This document shows, piece after piece, positions 32,836 through 44,904 of a stretch of DNA of 64,000 bases (position 1 is its first letter; each line of letters starts with the position of its first letter). Source of the stretch: Carex sylvatica. Taxonomy: Eukaryota; Streptophyta; Magnoliopsida; Poales; Cyperaceae. Position numbers and translations under genes: made by a program. The stretch is from positions 61,435-125,434 of the forward strand of contig CAXKVR010000476.1 in the NCBI GenBank assembly GCA_964058845.1. The letters are read 5' to 3'. The notes below the pieces were generated by a model that saw only the letters and a list, made by a program, of their open reading frames with translations, did no database searches and was not told the origin of the DNA.

Positions 32836-33762
32836 TGGCAATCAAAAATTTCACTCAAAATTAAAATCTTTATTTGGTTAGTAAGATAGGATAAGATTTT
32901 AACTAATTAAGTCAAACTTAGCCAATAGATGATAGAATGGTGATTTAAACATTCCTTTATGTGGTCTCACTGAAACAACATATCACTTATTTGTTACTTG
33001 TTCATTTGCCTCAGCAATTTGGTTTTGGATTACTGCCTATAATAGATTTACCTTTGATTGTCAACTAGTTTAGATTTATGGTATATAGATGCTTGTATTC
33101 CCCTTAAAGACACTCTATTAGTAGAATTAATCAGAGCAGCAATAATTTGAAACATTTGGTTAGCTAAGAATAAAATCTGTTTCAATGACTCACCAATTCC
33201 ATCAGTTAAGAATATTGGTAACTCTATTATCACTCTTACCTCCTACTGGTGCAAAATTAGACAAGATGATACTTATTTTAAATTAACCTTAATTCTTTCT
33301 ATGAATGTGACGCTTTTAAATCAGGTAGACAGTATTATAATTCTCTCGAAGACCGATACATCGGAGGAGGGAGACAGAATCTGAAATTCCGAAGAAGATC
33401 CATGTCATGGACTAGAGGGGTCCGACTTCTCAGACTATCTTAAAGACAGGGCAGAGTATGATGCTGTCGATGCTGCTTATTTTGCTTCAATTCAAAATGA
33501 CCCATCTGTTTCTTCTCTTGCTAGTTCCTCCACAGACCCTTAGCACTACCTCTTGTTATATGTGTACTCAAATATTTTGTAGTCAGTACCAGTGGCAAAT
33601 TCCTATATTTTGGTAGGTTAGATATCTCTAATTAAGTTGCTTTCCAACTAGAGATTTATTGTAATAATTGAACTGTTGCTGTTGTTTTACTTTGGCTGTA
33701 AAAATAATCATGTTTCTTAATGAAACAGGTGGTTTTAAACCACTTTTATCAAAAAAAAAAAA
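32836..33762 (+). mobile_element. 3' end of a LINE retrotransposon (zf-RVT and poly-A)
   Basis: Broken frames give WQSKISLKIKIFIWLVR, then IPLCGLTETTYHLFVTCSFA followed by SAIWFWI, which is the zf-RVT region at the end of plant LINE ORF2, then WLAKNKICFNDSPIPS. Several in-frame stops are present. An acidic tail (DYLKDRAEYDAVDAAYFASI) follows up to a TAG at about 33541. A 3' UTR ends with CTTAATGAAACAGG and an A tract at 33750-33762. The copy is 5'-truncated and dead. Its target duplication was not found. Confidence 0.75.
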
Positions 33763-34359
33763 TTCCTAATTGATTGGAAATTAATGTGATTGATTTTTTT
33801 TAGTAAAAGTTGGAAGTCAAACCACTCTAACTTATTTAATATCCACAAAGGATCTCTCCATCCGAATTTCAAACCTGCAACCTCCCATACAGAGAATATT
33901 GGCTTTGCCACTATAGCAAATGCTAGTTTTCATTTATGTGATTGATTGCATAATCTTCAACAAGTAGATAGATACATGCAGCTAGTTCATGCATATATTG
34001 GGTATTACATGTAACCATTTTCCAAGGTTGACCCGGAAGAATATATACATGCATGCAGAACGTGAATTAGAAATATTGAAAGAATTAAAATTTTCAGTTT
34101 ATTGAATTAAAACTATCTTACAGAGAACATTTAATAATAAGCACAACCCATATATCAAACAAGGGTTTGGTTCTGTTAAGTAATTACAAATCTGTACAAA
34201 TGAATCATAAATTAGTTGTATGTATAAATCATCAACAATTTTGAATCTGTCAGAAAGAAAAAATTGAATATGGGTCAAGTTAGAGCAACTTTCTCCTAGA
34301 CTAGAGCTACTTCAATTCTTTCTTCCCCCTATTGCTCCTCATATCCATCTTTGCAACTT
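33763..34359. other. Spacer and 3' region of the NEN-type gene
   Basis: AT-rich sequence with no gene. A short GGAAGTCAAACC...CTGCAACCTCCCAT stretch (33810-33890) resembles the end of a repeat element, but no partner was found. Confidence 0.4.
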
Positions 34360-36129
34360 TCATCTCAATATAGAATGCCTTAGAAGAGTGTTTAGGGGTC
34401 TCGACCCTCGTGCACCACGCAATGCATCCTTTGCTTTCTCTACTACCTAATTACCATAGAAAGCACAGTTTAGTTATTTCATCTTCCTTAACCAATGAAT
34501 AACAGAGACGTCGATGAATTACATTTATTTTTTTCGCTTGATGCAGTATATACTATGGTGTTTTGCATTTTATTCTATTTGTTGTTTGATATCAGTATGA
34601 CCAGATAATTTTTTCTTCATAACCACAATTAATGCATGTAGTTGAAGCCACTCCATCTCATCAAGAATAAATAAGTAATAAAAGCATTGGTAATTTTCTC
34701 TTGATTTTGTAAATACGTTTTTTATCAAAAAAATTGTTAGTTGGTATTAAAGCCACTAACCATCAAAAAAAATTCTCTTGATTTTGAAAAAAAAAAAAAT
34801 ACATACCTTCCCAAGACCCCTAGTGTTATAAGGGGATGCTCTATGAGTTGTTGCTGTACATGTAGGAGGTGATTTTCTGCTTATTTCTTGTCTACAAGTC
34901 AATGTCGCAGTGGCTTTGCTTCTTGTCACCACGCCAATATTATTGTTGTTAGCTAAAATATTTGGAAGGCTTGATTCCTATAATGCACATAAAAAGCAAT
35001 TGTAAATTGAAGCTACTTGTATATTATTTAGCTTTTAGGTATAAGTTTTGAATTGGTATATATGTACCAAAAATAAGACGGTAGCGCAATGTTTGATGAC
35101 CTCCAAGTTCATTCGTGCATCATCAAGACTCCTGTACATATATAAGTTCTAAATTAGAAATCATTTTATACTTCAGCTTCTGGCAAAGCTCTTCATCCAC
35201 TATAGTAAATTTGATGAAATTATTTAATTAAATTATTATGACAAACCTGTGCTTTTGTGGCCCAATTTTGAAGTAGGAAGCCAATGTTGCCATCTGTAAT
35301 AAGTTTGTATATATGAGTACCAATTAATGCGTCACAAACTGTATATTATCTCAAGAATAACTTGAAACACCTAATGACTCCACTAAGACCATACGTTATC
35401 ATTAAGTAATACTTCCAAAGTTCTCAAAGATTAGAGAAATTGATAATGACGATTCAGAGCTGCCATGGAAGAAACATAATTGAACCTACTTTATTCTTTG
35501 TATCTATTTCCTTCAGGTTACATGGCACGATGATTTTCTAATTTTCCTATAAGTTTTCAAAGAAAGAAAAATGGAAGGTCACTTTGAGAATTAATTAAAA
35601 CACATATATATATAAAGAAAAATAACCTTGAGGTCACCAGCTCGTCTGCCAAACCCTTTTGATAGCACATTTAAGGAATCAATTATGCCGATCGGCTCTG
35701 GTGCTGATCTGCCTATATCAGCATAAGCCTCTTTCATCCTAGGACAGTCAAACCTTCTAATGTTGTGCCCCACCCAAACTCTACCTACAAACACACACAA
35801 AATGTTAGTCTTCTTCTTGACATCATATCAGAGGAAAGTTTTTATAAAAAATATGTAACGGCTATCCACCCACCATGCATTATTTTGTATATCTGATCTG
35901 CAACCTCTTCGAAAGGTGGAGCTGAAGAAACAGCTTCACGAGTTATCCCACTAATCCTATGAGGTGCCACGACGGATAGATCTGTTGGCCTAATTAAGGT
36001 GCAATAGCTACCTATTTCAACAAGATTTCTAGGACAAACTAAAATGGCCCCAAATTCTAGCATCCAACATCTGCTCTCAGCACCTGTTGGCATCGTCGTT
36101 TCCACATCAAAAAACACAAGTTCACCCAT
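34360..36129 (-). CDS. NEN4: NEN4-type DEDDh 3'-5' exonuclease
   Basis: Six exons join without a break into 260 residues: 36129-35874, 35784-35627, 35293-35247, 35131-35068, 34977-34807 and 34446-34360, all with GT/AG borders. The DEDDh exonuclease residues are visible: FFDVETT (D8, E10), GHNIRRFDCPR (D98) and HRSLDDAR (H153, D158). The IDSL...GRRAGDLK segment is typical of the plant NEN family. The short C-terminal tail after the nuclease domain and the total length match NEN4 rather than the twice-longer NEN1/NEN2. In Arabidopsis, NEN proteins act in DNA/nuclear breakdown during phloem sieve-element enucleation under NAC45/86. The role here is by homology only. Start chosen as the first ATG (MGELVFFDVETT), just before the nuclease core. 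Confidence 0.88.
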
Positions 36130-36137
36130 GGCAGCTC

Positions 36138-36310
36138 TCTCTCTCTTTCTCTATCTATCTATCTTCTCTCTCTCTCTCTCTCTCTCTACAAATATCTCTC
36201 TATTGATCTCTAGATAAGCGACTGACTATTCCCCACTTTTGCTTTTGTCCTCCCTGTAATGTTATCTGGATAATGTCTTGATTAATTTTGCATGCATGGG
36301 TTATATATAG
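36138..36310 (-). promoter_or_regulatory. CT/GA microsatellite leader and TATA-like site of the NEN gene
   Basis: Directly upstream of the ATG is a CT run broken by CTATCTATC (about 36138-36190, GA-type on the coding strand), common in plant leaders and a target of BPC-type GAGA-binding factors. A TATATA motif in the gene's orientation lies at 36301-36310, about 175 bases before the ATG. Function is inferred from position only. Confidence 0.4.
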
Positions 36311-37358
36311 AAAACCAATGAATAGGAGCAAAAGGTTGGTGTTGTTGAAGAGGGGGAATAAATCTATTCAAGGGTTACAGTTGTTTAGCTTGCATGTCAC
36401 GTATGATCAGTTGATCACCTAAAGAAGGCTTCTTTAGCTTGTTGAGAGGCATGTTTCGGTCAGCCAAGCAATTCCAAAAGACCAGGTTGTAGAGTTGTAG
36501 ATAATTGGAGGAGATTCTTTGGAGATTCCAAGTTTCATGAGGAATTCTAGTTCTCTGCTAATTGAATTTCTTTTCTCCTCAGAGAGAGGGAATGATTGTA
36601 AAACGGATTACATGAAGGTAACGGTTTCTGGAAGTAATCTGGGCTTCAGTTTTATTTCTTTGTGTGTCGGATTCTCTTTAGTCTTTACTTCCAAAATAGG
36701 TTTTTGTTCCAGACAGAAATTTTACATAACACGCCTGTGGTTGTGCTTTAGTTTAGTTTAGAACTTCAGATAAGTTCATAACCTCGTTGAATTAATCAAT
36801 TGGGCTTTGGGCCAGTTTATCTGTCTGACGTACAGCTTTGGAATTCTGCATGAGTAGTGGCCCAACTAGTTATGGGCTTTAAATTCAAGTTATTGATAAA
36901 ACGATTATGGGCTTCCAGCAACAATTTACACAGTTTGAATTGGGCCTGATCCAGCTATGCAAGGCGTAAAATTTTTGCGCGAGAGATGAATCAACTAGAC
37001 ATTTGCAAAGCACCAACGATTCGTATTTTAATTTTTTTTTTTTTTAAATGAGTTCTTAATATTTGAGTAACCACAATTTAAAAAAAAAAAAAATCTTCTA
37101 ACCAACTGTACTACCATTCCATCTCGATCGTGTTTTGTTTTTATACTCTCTTTTTAGGTAGTATATATAATATAAAATTTGAGTTACTCCAAATGATCTA
37201 GTAAAAAGGGCTATCTAGCTCGACTTCAATAAAATCTGACATATAACATTTTTGTTATATAAGATTTTGGAGGCATTCACCATAGTAAAAAATGACTATT
37301 GATGATGGTAGGCTCGATCTTGTGAGGATATCTCTATTATATCAATAGGAATATCCGT
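36311..37358. other. Intergenic DNA, no gene recognised
   Basis: A few short open frames without motifs, A/T homopolymer runs near 37030 and 37080, and no repeat structure that could be defined. Confidence 0.45.
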
Positions 37359-37485
37359 AAGAATACTAGACGTAATTAAACATTTTACCCTTATAAATTT
37401 GTACAAATACATAATCTTATAGCCCTTTAAATGCAATGCTACAGTTAAGTAGCAATAAATTGAATAGTTGAGCAATGAAAAAAAA
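37359..37485. repeat. Left copy of a ~127-bp direct repeat bordering a LINE
   Basis: Starts AAGAATACTAGACGTAATTA and ends AGTTGAGCAATG plus A run. It is repeated in the same orientation at 39484-39610 with about ten differences. The LINE fragment starts right after it. Confidence 0.9.
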
Positions 37486-39483
37486 AAAACAATAGTGGCC
37501 AGCAAGGAGACAGCTATTTTTGCTAAGATTGACTTTAGCAAAGGATTTGACTACATAAACTGGACCTTCCTCACTAATGTTCTGACAAGTCGGGGGTTCC
37601 CAAGCAGATGGATTAGATGGATACAAATGATCTTAGAAACATCTTCCTCTCAGGTCTTAGTTAATGGAGATCAAACAGAAACCTTCTATCACAAGCGGGG
37701 GTTACTCCAAGGCGACCCGTTATCCCCCATGTTATTTATACTTGCGGTAGATGTTCTGCAAATGATGATCCAAGGCACAAAGGAGATGTTGGACACTTCT
37801 GTTTCTTAAAAAATTTGTCAACCACTAATAGCCTTACAATACGCCGATGACATGGCTCTAATTGCAAATGGGTCAATAGAAACAGTGGCAACTCTAAAAA
37901 TCATCTTGCGCCTGTTTGCAAAGGTTTCGGGGTTGGAAATAAATTATGCGAAAAGTTGCTTCATCCCAATTAACATGACTGAGGTTCACATAGAGGCGGT
38001 TAGTGCAATATTGGGATGCTCAAAAACAGAATTCTCGGTTATGTATCTTGGGATGCCATTAACAATCCTCAAGCCGAGCAGAGATATTTTTCTGCCACTA
38101 ATTGAGAAGCTCGATCGAAGGCTCCAAGGATGGAAGCAAAAATTAATCTCTCGAGGGGTCGGCTGCAACTAGTGAGATCAGTTCTATCCTCAATCCCAAT
38201 ATATTTCATTACATGTTTTTTGTTACCGAAATGGATTGTTGACAGGATAGATCAAATAAGGAGACTCTTCCTTTGGGGGAAAAAATGGATCTGAGGTTAG
38301 AGGAATATCGTTGATTAATTGGCAGGTTGTTCGTTTTCCAAGGCAGTGGGGAGATATGGGTGTCACTGACCTATCTCTACAAAATATGGCTCTATTAATG
38401 CGCTGGTGGTGGAAGGTTCACTATGACCCAAATTCGTTATGGACTTTCATGATCAACCTCCTCAAGAAAAATACTCGCACAAGGCAAGAAACCAGATTAT
38501 GGACGGTTGCAGGCAGTTTCTTTTGAAAACAATTACTCAAGTTGCAGTACCTGTTTCATTGGAGTACCTCATGGACCATTGGAAATGGTAAAATAATAAG
38601 TTTTTGGTTTCATGCGTGGCAAGGATTACCGATTGCAGCTAACAGAGCGCCTAGGCCGGTACGACCGGGAATAAGCCTGAGTAAGGCACTACCTGACATT
38701 GCTCACTTGACACCAGATAGAGCAACTCAGCAGCTTCCAACACTATCTGATGCCGAAGATCAAATAGTTTGGAGTTGGACGACCTCAGGACTGTACACTG
38801 CCAAGTCCATGTATGAAAAGTTATGCAAGGGAGGAAAAATAAGGGACCATTATGCAAAAATTTGGAAATATAGGGTACCGTCGACAGTCCGAATTTTTCG
38901 ATACCTGATGCTCAGGAAAAAGATCCTAACTCATGATGTAATGGCTAGACGTCATTTAAGATGTGTTCCAGATTGTGTGATGTGCCTAAGATGTAGTCTG
39001 AAAACAGCCTTCCATTTGCTTTTCAAATGTGACTATGCCAAGCAAGTATGGGATGCACTGAGTACAATCCTCACCTTCAAGCGTGTAGATAAAAAAAGCA
39101 CACTAAAGAGGACATGGGATAGCTCAATGCGTACTGCAAATGGAAGGCCGATTGGGTGGAAGGAGAAGGGGCCGGTTTTGCTGCTATGTGCATGTTGGCA
39201 CATTTGGAAACAACGGAACAGGACAATTTTCCAAACAGGAAGGAAGCAGCTGCCACAAGCACTGGCAGAGCAGATTTACATGGAGTACACCTGGTGGCTT
39301 AAGTTCTGCTGAACATAGAGCTGCATGGAGTCTGTTAATTAATACAAGTTGCTTTCATATATATATAGTTGCTATTTTAGTGCAAGAGTTGTGTATGTGA
39401 TTACTATTTGGATGTAAAAAAAAACTTTTCGATTAATGCAAACTTGCTAACCACTAGCAAGAATTCAAAAAAAAAAAAGAGAA
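37486..39483 (+). mobile_element. 5'-truncated LINE with reverse transcriptase remnant
   Basis: Consecutive frames, broken by a stop near 37809 and later frame shifts, give the plant LINE ORF2 series. KIDFSKGFDYINWTFL is the early palm. GLLQGDPLSPMLFILAVD is followed by YADDMALIANG, carrying the two catalytic Asp. LGMPL and LDRRLQGWK belong to the thumb. IWKYRVPSTVRIFRYLMLRK then FHLLFKCDYAKQVWDAL form the zf-RVT region, ending at TGA 39312. A 3' UTR follows, ending in an A tract at about 39467-39478. The endonuclease and most of the palm N-terminus are missing, so it was truncated at insertion. The conserved YADD suggests moderate age. Confidence 0.9.
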
Positions 39484-39610
39484 AAGAATACTAGAAGTAA
39501 TTAAACATTTTATCCTTACAGATATGTACAAATACAAAATCTTATAGTTCGTTAAATGCAATGCTACAGTTAAGTAGCAATAAATTGGATAGTTGAGCAA
39601 TGAAAAAAAA
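39484..39610. repeat. Right copy of the ~127-bp direct repeat bordering a LINE
   Basis: Immediately follows the LINE poly-A tract. About 92% identical to 37359-37485 by eye (about ten substitutions, no gaps). This is the arrangement expected of a target-site duplication, but it is much longer than usual. Confidence 0.9.
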
Positions 39611-39894
39611 GACAATTCTGTGTGTTTCCTAAATAAAAAAACAAATAAAAAATAAAAAATCAATTATGTGTGCTTTTATCTACTCTGTCTACTATCTTTC
39701 TCTCTATCTTACTAATTTTATTCGTTGTTTGCTATTGGTATGGCACTAGTATGAATCGGTTCGTCAAATTCCAGCTACTTTTTATAGGTAATATCCCTTG
39801 AATTATTGACAACAGTTTCTTTTCCCTTTCTCCTTTCTATCTTCCTACGTTGTGGCATTTCTTCGATAGAGATTCCAGTAGCATAAAAGACGAG

Positions 39895-40455
39895 AGCATA
39901 GTAACAACGTTCACATTTAATTCGTGAATTATTCGCGAATTAAATATTTTTGAGTCATTAATGTATCAATCTGCGTATAATACGATAGTTCGCGAATTAA
40001 ACGTTATATTTGCGAATTATTCGCCCATTTAACGTATTTCACGAATTAAACGCGTTTTTAAAAAAAAGTTTGTCGCTGTCCATCACAGCATCACGTGCTC
40101 TCCTACAAAAAAGTGTCAAAAACTTACAATTTCCATATGTGGGGCCATCACGGAATTGTTGGCAGTAACTTTTGTATTGTTGGTAGTAACTTTTCAAAAC
40201 AAAAAAAAAATCCAAGATACAGTGAAATATTCAATGTAACTTTTGTATAGAAGCAATCTAATAATTTATAATTATTTGTTGTTAGTTTGTTAAATAGAAT
40301 TGAGCAATTTAAAATTCCTCTTTTAAACTCGTAACGCGTCTTGTTTAAGCCACAAACTATTTTCGAATTATATTCGAATTATATTTGAATTACGAATTTT
40401 TGACTCTACTGAACTGAACCCGAACTATTCATGTGTCACTATAGACTGGAGTATG
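39895..40455. repeat. Region of clustered TTCGCGAA/TTCGAATTA palindromes
   Basis: Short inverted words (AATTCGTGAATTATTCGCGA; TTCGCGAATTAAACG; CGAATTATATTCGAATTAT) recur at both ends of a ~550-bp stretch. Its outer limits read CATAGTAACAACGTTCAC and, in reverse complement, CTATAGTGACACATGAATAG. It looks like a decayed hAT-type MITE, but no matching 8-bp duplication was found. Confidence 0.45.
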
Positions 40456-40539
40456 AGAAATAATCATTATTTGAGTTTTATCGTCACATAACTAGAGTAG
40501 GAGCGTTGCATTCTTCGTAAAAGGTTATACATGGCAAGA

Positions 40540-41215
40540 AGGCTTGTTATTTTTTTGTTAAAAATTATCTTTGACACTAAAAATTATTGTTGTAACTCGT
40601 TATAATGGTTAACAAGCATTGTCATAAATAAGCACATTAAATGCATTGAAACCAGTCAATTGGAACCAACTGTTACAATGATTATTTTAGCCGTTATAGC
40701 GGTTGATGCTAGTTACCTACTTTTGTTTCTTTCTCTATAAATAGAAATGAAATCTAGGTTTCAATCTAATCTTTGACCGCCTTAAAATTTAAAATGTCAA
40801 ATTTCCAACATATCTAGAATTCTCCATTGTTGCTTGTGCATCAAACTCCATTATCTTTACAACAATCTCAAGCCTACTCCACCATACTCAAATCTTGATA
40901 AGAATTAGAAAGATTTGTGTAAGATCTCTTGTTTGTTCAAATACTAGGGCCTTTCTTGCTCGAGAGCCTTTAGTGCTCACTTGTTTAGAGCCGTGTGATG
41001 ACTTATTGGAGTTTTGTAAGAGCTCATTGGTTTTACCTTGTACTATTTTCTCATTGGATAAAGAAATGTGTGTCATCTCGAAGATCGTGAAGCTCCAGAG
41101 TTGTAGACATCCTTAAGCTGAATTTCGTAAACATATCTCGTGTCAAGTGTCTCTTAACTCTTCTATTTATTTTTATGTATACTTGTTTATTGTTAAGTTT
41201 CTTGATTTTGCCAAA
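40540..41215 (+). mobile_element. LTR-like remnant with TATA box
   Basis: CTCTATAAATAGAAATGAAA (about 40733-40752) is followed by a transcribed-region style sequence (ATCTTTGACCGCC...AATCTCAAGCCTACTCC). The tail TTTATTGTTAAGTTTCTTGA is reminiscent of Copia-type LTR R-U5 parts. No gag/pol, no second LTR and no target duplication were found, so this is a tentative call. Confidence 0.35.
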
Positions 41216-41302
41216 AACAATATACATACAAACGAGATTTAATTTAATATTAGACTATTAAACCAATTAGGGTTAAAAAAATTTAAAGTCCTCATATTCA
41301 CA

Positions 41303-41340
41303 CACACACACACCCACACCCACACCCCTCCCCCCCCCAG
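41303..41340. repeat. CA/C-rich microsatellite
   Basis: CACACACACACACACCCACACC followed by a run of C. Confidence 0.95.
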
Positions 41341-41440
41341 TTAATGTGAGAGAACACTACTAAATTAAAGCCATGTATAAAATAAATGCATAGTAAATGT
41401 TTTTGTAGAGAACTATCTCCAAATTAGTTTATCTTCTAAG

Positions 41441-42800
41441 TCAGGAGTCAGAGAAAAAAAATATAAACTTCATAGTTAATAAGTTCCATTCATGTAGATA
41501 AATACCTATGAGTTGTCTATTAAAAGATAGATTCGCAGTATGAAAACTAAAAACAGTGACAATTGAAACAAATTTATTAGTACAAATGGAAAACAAATGT
41601 GAAATTTTTTGTTGTAAAGCATATTCATCACACCACTTGTTAAGTAAAAAAGCAGTAGATAAACCATCGTCAATTTCCTTATTTAACCCAAAGTTAATCA
41701 TATTTTTGTCTTTCAAAATTAAACTCCGAAAAGGAGAGCATCTATAATTTGAAAAAGAGCCCCTATATTTAGTAATGATAATATATTTCCACAATTCTTT
41801 GACTAAATTATCTGAAAACTTAATCCACCACTTAGCTAAGAGTGATTGATTCCTTACTTTAAAATCAATAACACCCAATTCCCCTTTATCTCGACTAGAA
41901 CATACATCTCAAGAAACTAGATGATATTTTTTTTCCTTACATAATTACCTTGTCATAAAAATTGTTTTGTAAATTTATCTATTGTTTTCTTTATTTTCAC
42001 ATATATCTTATGAACATAAAGCCAGTATAAAATGATGGCTAAAATAACAGAATTTAATAAAGTGACCTTACCTCTCAAGAGAACAAATTGTTTCTCCAAT
42101 CTTCTAATCTTTTCTCTATTTTATCAACCAAATCTTGCCAATCCACATTTATAAGTATTCTAGAATTTATTAGAACACCGAAATAAGTCATGGGTAATTG
42201 TGCTAATTTGCATCCTGAAGAATTGGCAAATAAATTATTTTCTTGATCAAACAAATTCAGAGAAAAAAAAGCTACTCTTTGCATAATTGATTTTCAAACC
42301 AGAGAGATTTTTAAAAGATAATAATAACCATTTTGTATGCTCTAAATACTTGATATCTGCCTTTAAAAAGAGTAAAGTGTAAGTTAAAGACACTCAATTT
42401 GCAAAATCCCCTAAACTATCTAAATAGCCATCTGTTTTAGCTCTAGCCAGGATTTTATTCAGAATATCAACTAGAATGAAAAGAAAAGACAACAAGGTGA
42501 TCCCCTGTCGTACACCTCTCTTGCAACTAAAATAAGAATCTAAGTTAACCATTTATATTAACACAAGTTATACTTTTCAAAAAAATATCTTTTACCCAAT
42601 GTTGAAATTTTTCTCCAAAACCTCTTGACTTTTAAGACTTCAAATTAAAAATCTCAATTTACATGATCCGCTTTCTCAAAATCAATCTTAAATAAAACAC
42701 CTTTTTGTTGTTTAAATTTCACGAAGTTCATGAGCACTAACAACATTGTCAAAAATCAATTATCAATCTATTATTAATATGCAACTCCGAACCATCTCAA
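41441..42800 (-). pseudogene. LINE reverse transcriptase relic
   Basis: Read on the minus strand from about 42800, heavily broken frames give AHELREI, KGVLFKIDFEKADHVN, then ARGVRQGDPL-like sequence near 42510. QLPMTYFGVLINSRILINVD then IEKRLEDWRNNLFS follow (42075-42284, thumb region), and finally GVIDFKVRNQSLLAKWWIKF with SLILKDKNMINFGLNKEIDD (41441-41878). These are successive landmarks of plant LINE ORF2. The YADD catalytic segment is not recognisable, and many stops and shifts are present. It is much older than the LINE at 37.5-39.5 kb and has the opposite orientation. The nearby 40.5-41.2 kb sequence is not part of it. Confidence 0.75.
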
Positions 42801-43055
42801 ATAAAAGTTTGATCTATCCGTGCATAAGAATGAAGTTGCGAATAAATCATGCATAACTTTGTACATAAATATATCCTCATTTACATCTGTGTTTATTGTT
42901 TATGACATAAAAATATACTACAAAATAGCATATATCTGACATCCCGCTTTATCGCAAAAATAAAAAATAGAAGTTTAATTTACTTCGCCAAACTCCACTG
43001 ACCACACACTTCGTACAAGTATTTCCTCTTTAGTTTACAAGGTAACATAATCCGC
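42801..43055. other. AT-rich spacer
   Basis: Nothing recognised. Confidence 0.4.
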
Positions 43056-43193
43056 AAATTTCAAGGGTAAATGTTTTAACAGAGCAGTTTTGGCTTCATG
43101 CAGCGCATGAACCATATGCAACGCTGTTATGATTCTGTAGCCCATGCGCTGCACCAAGTCAAAACTACTCTGTTAAAACCTTTACCCAAATTT
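43056..43193. repeat. Short hairpin, ~45-50-bp arms
   Basis: Left arm: GGGTAAATGTTTTAACAGAG, then CAGTTTTGGCTT and CAGCGCATG. Right arm in reverse complement: GGGTAAAGGTTTTAACAGAG, then TAGTTTTGACTT and CAGCGCATG. The arms pair with a few mismatches around a loop of about 40 bases. Its size and imperfect pairing would suit a tiny MITE or a small-RNA precursor. No target duplication could be fixed. Confidence 0.8.
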
Positions 43194-43657
43194 AAGCCCA
43201 CTTTAACTAATAAATAACGAAAAGGAAACAAAACTAACAATAATTGACAAATTTGAGCTACCTAAATAATAAAGCTTCTAAATTAATTATGTCCACTGCT
43301 AAGAAGAGGAAAAAACTTTAAATAACTGATAACAAAAAGTACATCAACAGCTGCTGCTACATAATGAATCAACTTGATGTTTCTACTGCTCTTCTTCCTC
43401 TTTGGAGCAATTAACAAAATATCTAAACACTATACTGATAACCATAAGAAACCAATGAATTTCTAATTAATATTCTAATGTCAGAACCTTGCCCTTTCGC
43501 CCCTAGATTTTTTTTAGTTTAGATTATGGTATTTCTGGAGGAAGAGAGCTTAAAATTCCTAATTATCTCTCACAATATACACCAAGTAATATCTTCTGTT
43601 TCTGTTTCTGTCTCTCTATACACATTCTTCTCGTTTACTCCCACAAAAATTTTGAAT

Positions 43658-44774
43658 TTAGAAGTAGAGGTCCTGATTCGTGTCGAACTGCAACAGAGAA
43701 TTCTGAAACTCGTCTAAATTTAGACCCCACATCCAATCGCTCTCCTCTTGCTTCTGCACAGCCAGTGGCTGAATGAAACTGGAAACAGCCTCAGTTGGCT
43801 GAGTCGGCTGGATCTGAGTCGGAGTCTGGTTCATGAACTGGTCGAGCATGTCAAACTCCTTGGAGTGCAACTCATGCTCGTGTTCGATGTCCGACTCTGG
43901 AGTCATGGTCGACATGTCGTGACTCGCCTCGGTTGACACATGCGATGTGTTTTCATCATGCAATTTCTCCCAGTTGTTCTTCTTGTTGTACAATCGACAT
44001 AGCACCCAATCATCCAACTGTAACAATTTACAAACATATATATTAATCCAACTGCAAACACAAAAAGGCATGATAAATTCGTAATTAAGTGTTCGTTTTT
44101 CTAAATCGATACATACCCTGAGAGAGCCCTTCTTGGAAGTGGTACGGCTTAAATCCGCCAACCGGTACTCATGCATGATCCAATCGGTCTTGACGCCTTT
44201 TGGTGCCTTGCCATGGTAGAAAACCAGTGCTTTTTTAATCCCAAGGGGGCGGGCCAAGCTCAACGGCTTAATGGGCTTGTCAGCCCCGGTTGCCTTCCAG
44301 TACCCATGACCCGCCGACCGGTTCGGCCTCGACCCGTTCGGATACTTGCGATCCCGTGGTGTGAAGAAGTACCATTCTTTGTTGCCAAATAGTGCCTTCT
44401 CTGTTTCCACAGAGAAAGAAATCGATGTAAGTTTCAGAAAAATTCAAATTGACTCTTCCAATAAATTCAATTTTCAATAAAAGAAAGGGCAAATCATCAC
44501 TTGATGTACAATTCACACTGCAATCAAATTTACTAGAAAATTGCTCCCAAATCAAATTTTGTTTTCAAAGCGTTCAAGGTGTTTGAAGAAAAGTACCTGG
44601 TAATTGCCAAGGATCATACTTGTACAAATCAACCTCAGCAATAATCGGCACGGGAATCCGCTGGGATGAAACCTTGCGGACCAAGTAATGCACCACCAAT
44701 TCCTCGTCAGTCGGGTGAAACCGGAAGCCCGGTGGTAAATTCAACTCAGCCTCAGCATCAATCATTCTTCCCAT
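43658..44774 (-). CDS. NAC-domain transcription factor, ATAF/NAP type
   Basis: Three exons (44774-44597, 44400-44117, 44017-43658) join in frame to 273 residues. The NAC DNA-binding domain covers about residues 12-168 with its five subdomains: [56 protein letters not shown] then [29 protein letters not shown] then [24 protein letters not shown]. The variable C-terminus is acidic, Gln/Pro/Thr-rich and ends [20 protein letters not shown], a likely activation region. The intron positions are those usual for NAC genes. The subdomain wording is closest to ATAF/NAP members, which act in ABA, stress and senescence responses. The exact orthologue cannot be chosen from sequence alone. Acts in the nucleus as a dimer. 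Confidence 0.93.
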
Positions 44775-44904
44775 TTTCTTTCCTCTCTTCCTTCTTCTAT
44801 TAAACCTTAATTCTTGATATGAAATCCTTTTGCTAACGTTGTCTCGGTGCTTATCGGCTTATCTTTCTTCCTCTTAGCTGTGGATGTGTTTGAAAGAGGA
44901 AGGT

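Noticed and set aside
34360..44774. NAC factor and NEN exonuclease in one window as the NAC45/86-NEN enucleation module
   Set aside because: The NAC protein has ATAF/NAP-type subdomains and a short C-terminus, not the features expected of NAC45/86. Plant genes are not usually arranged by pathway, so the neighbourhood is probably chance.
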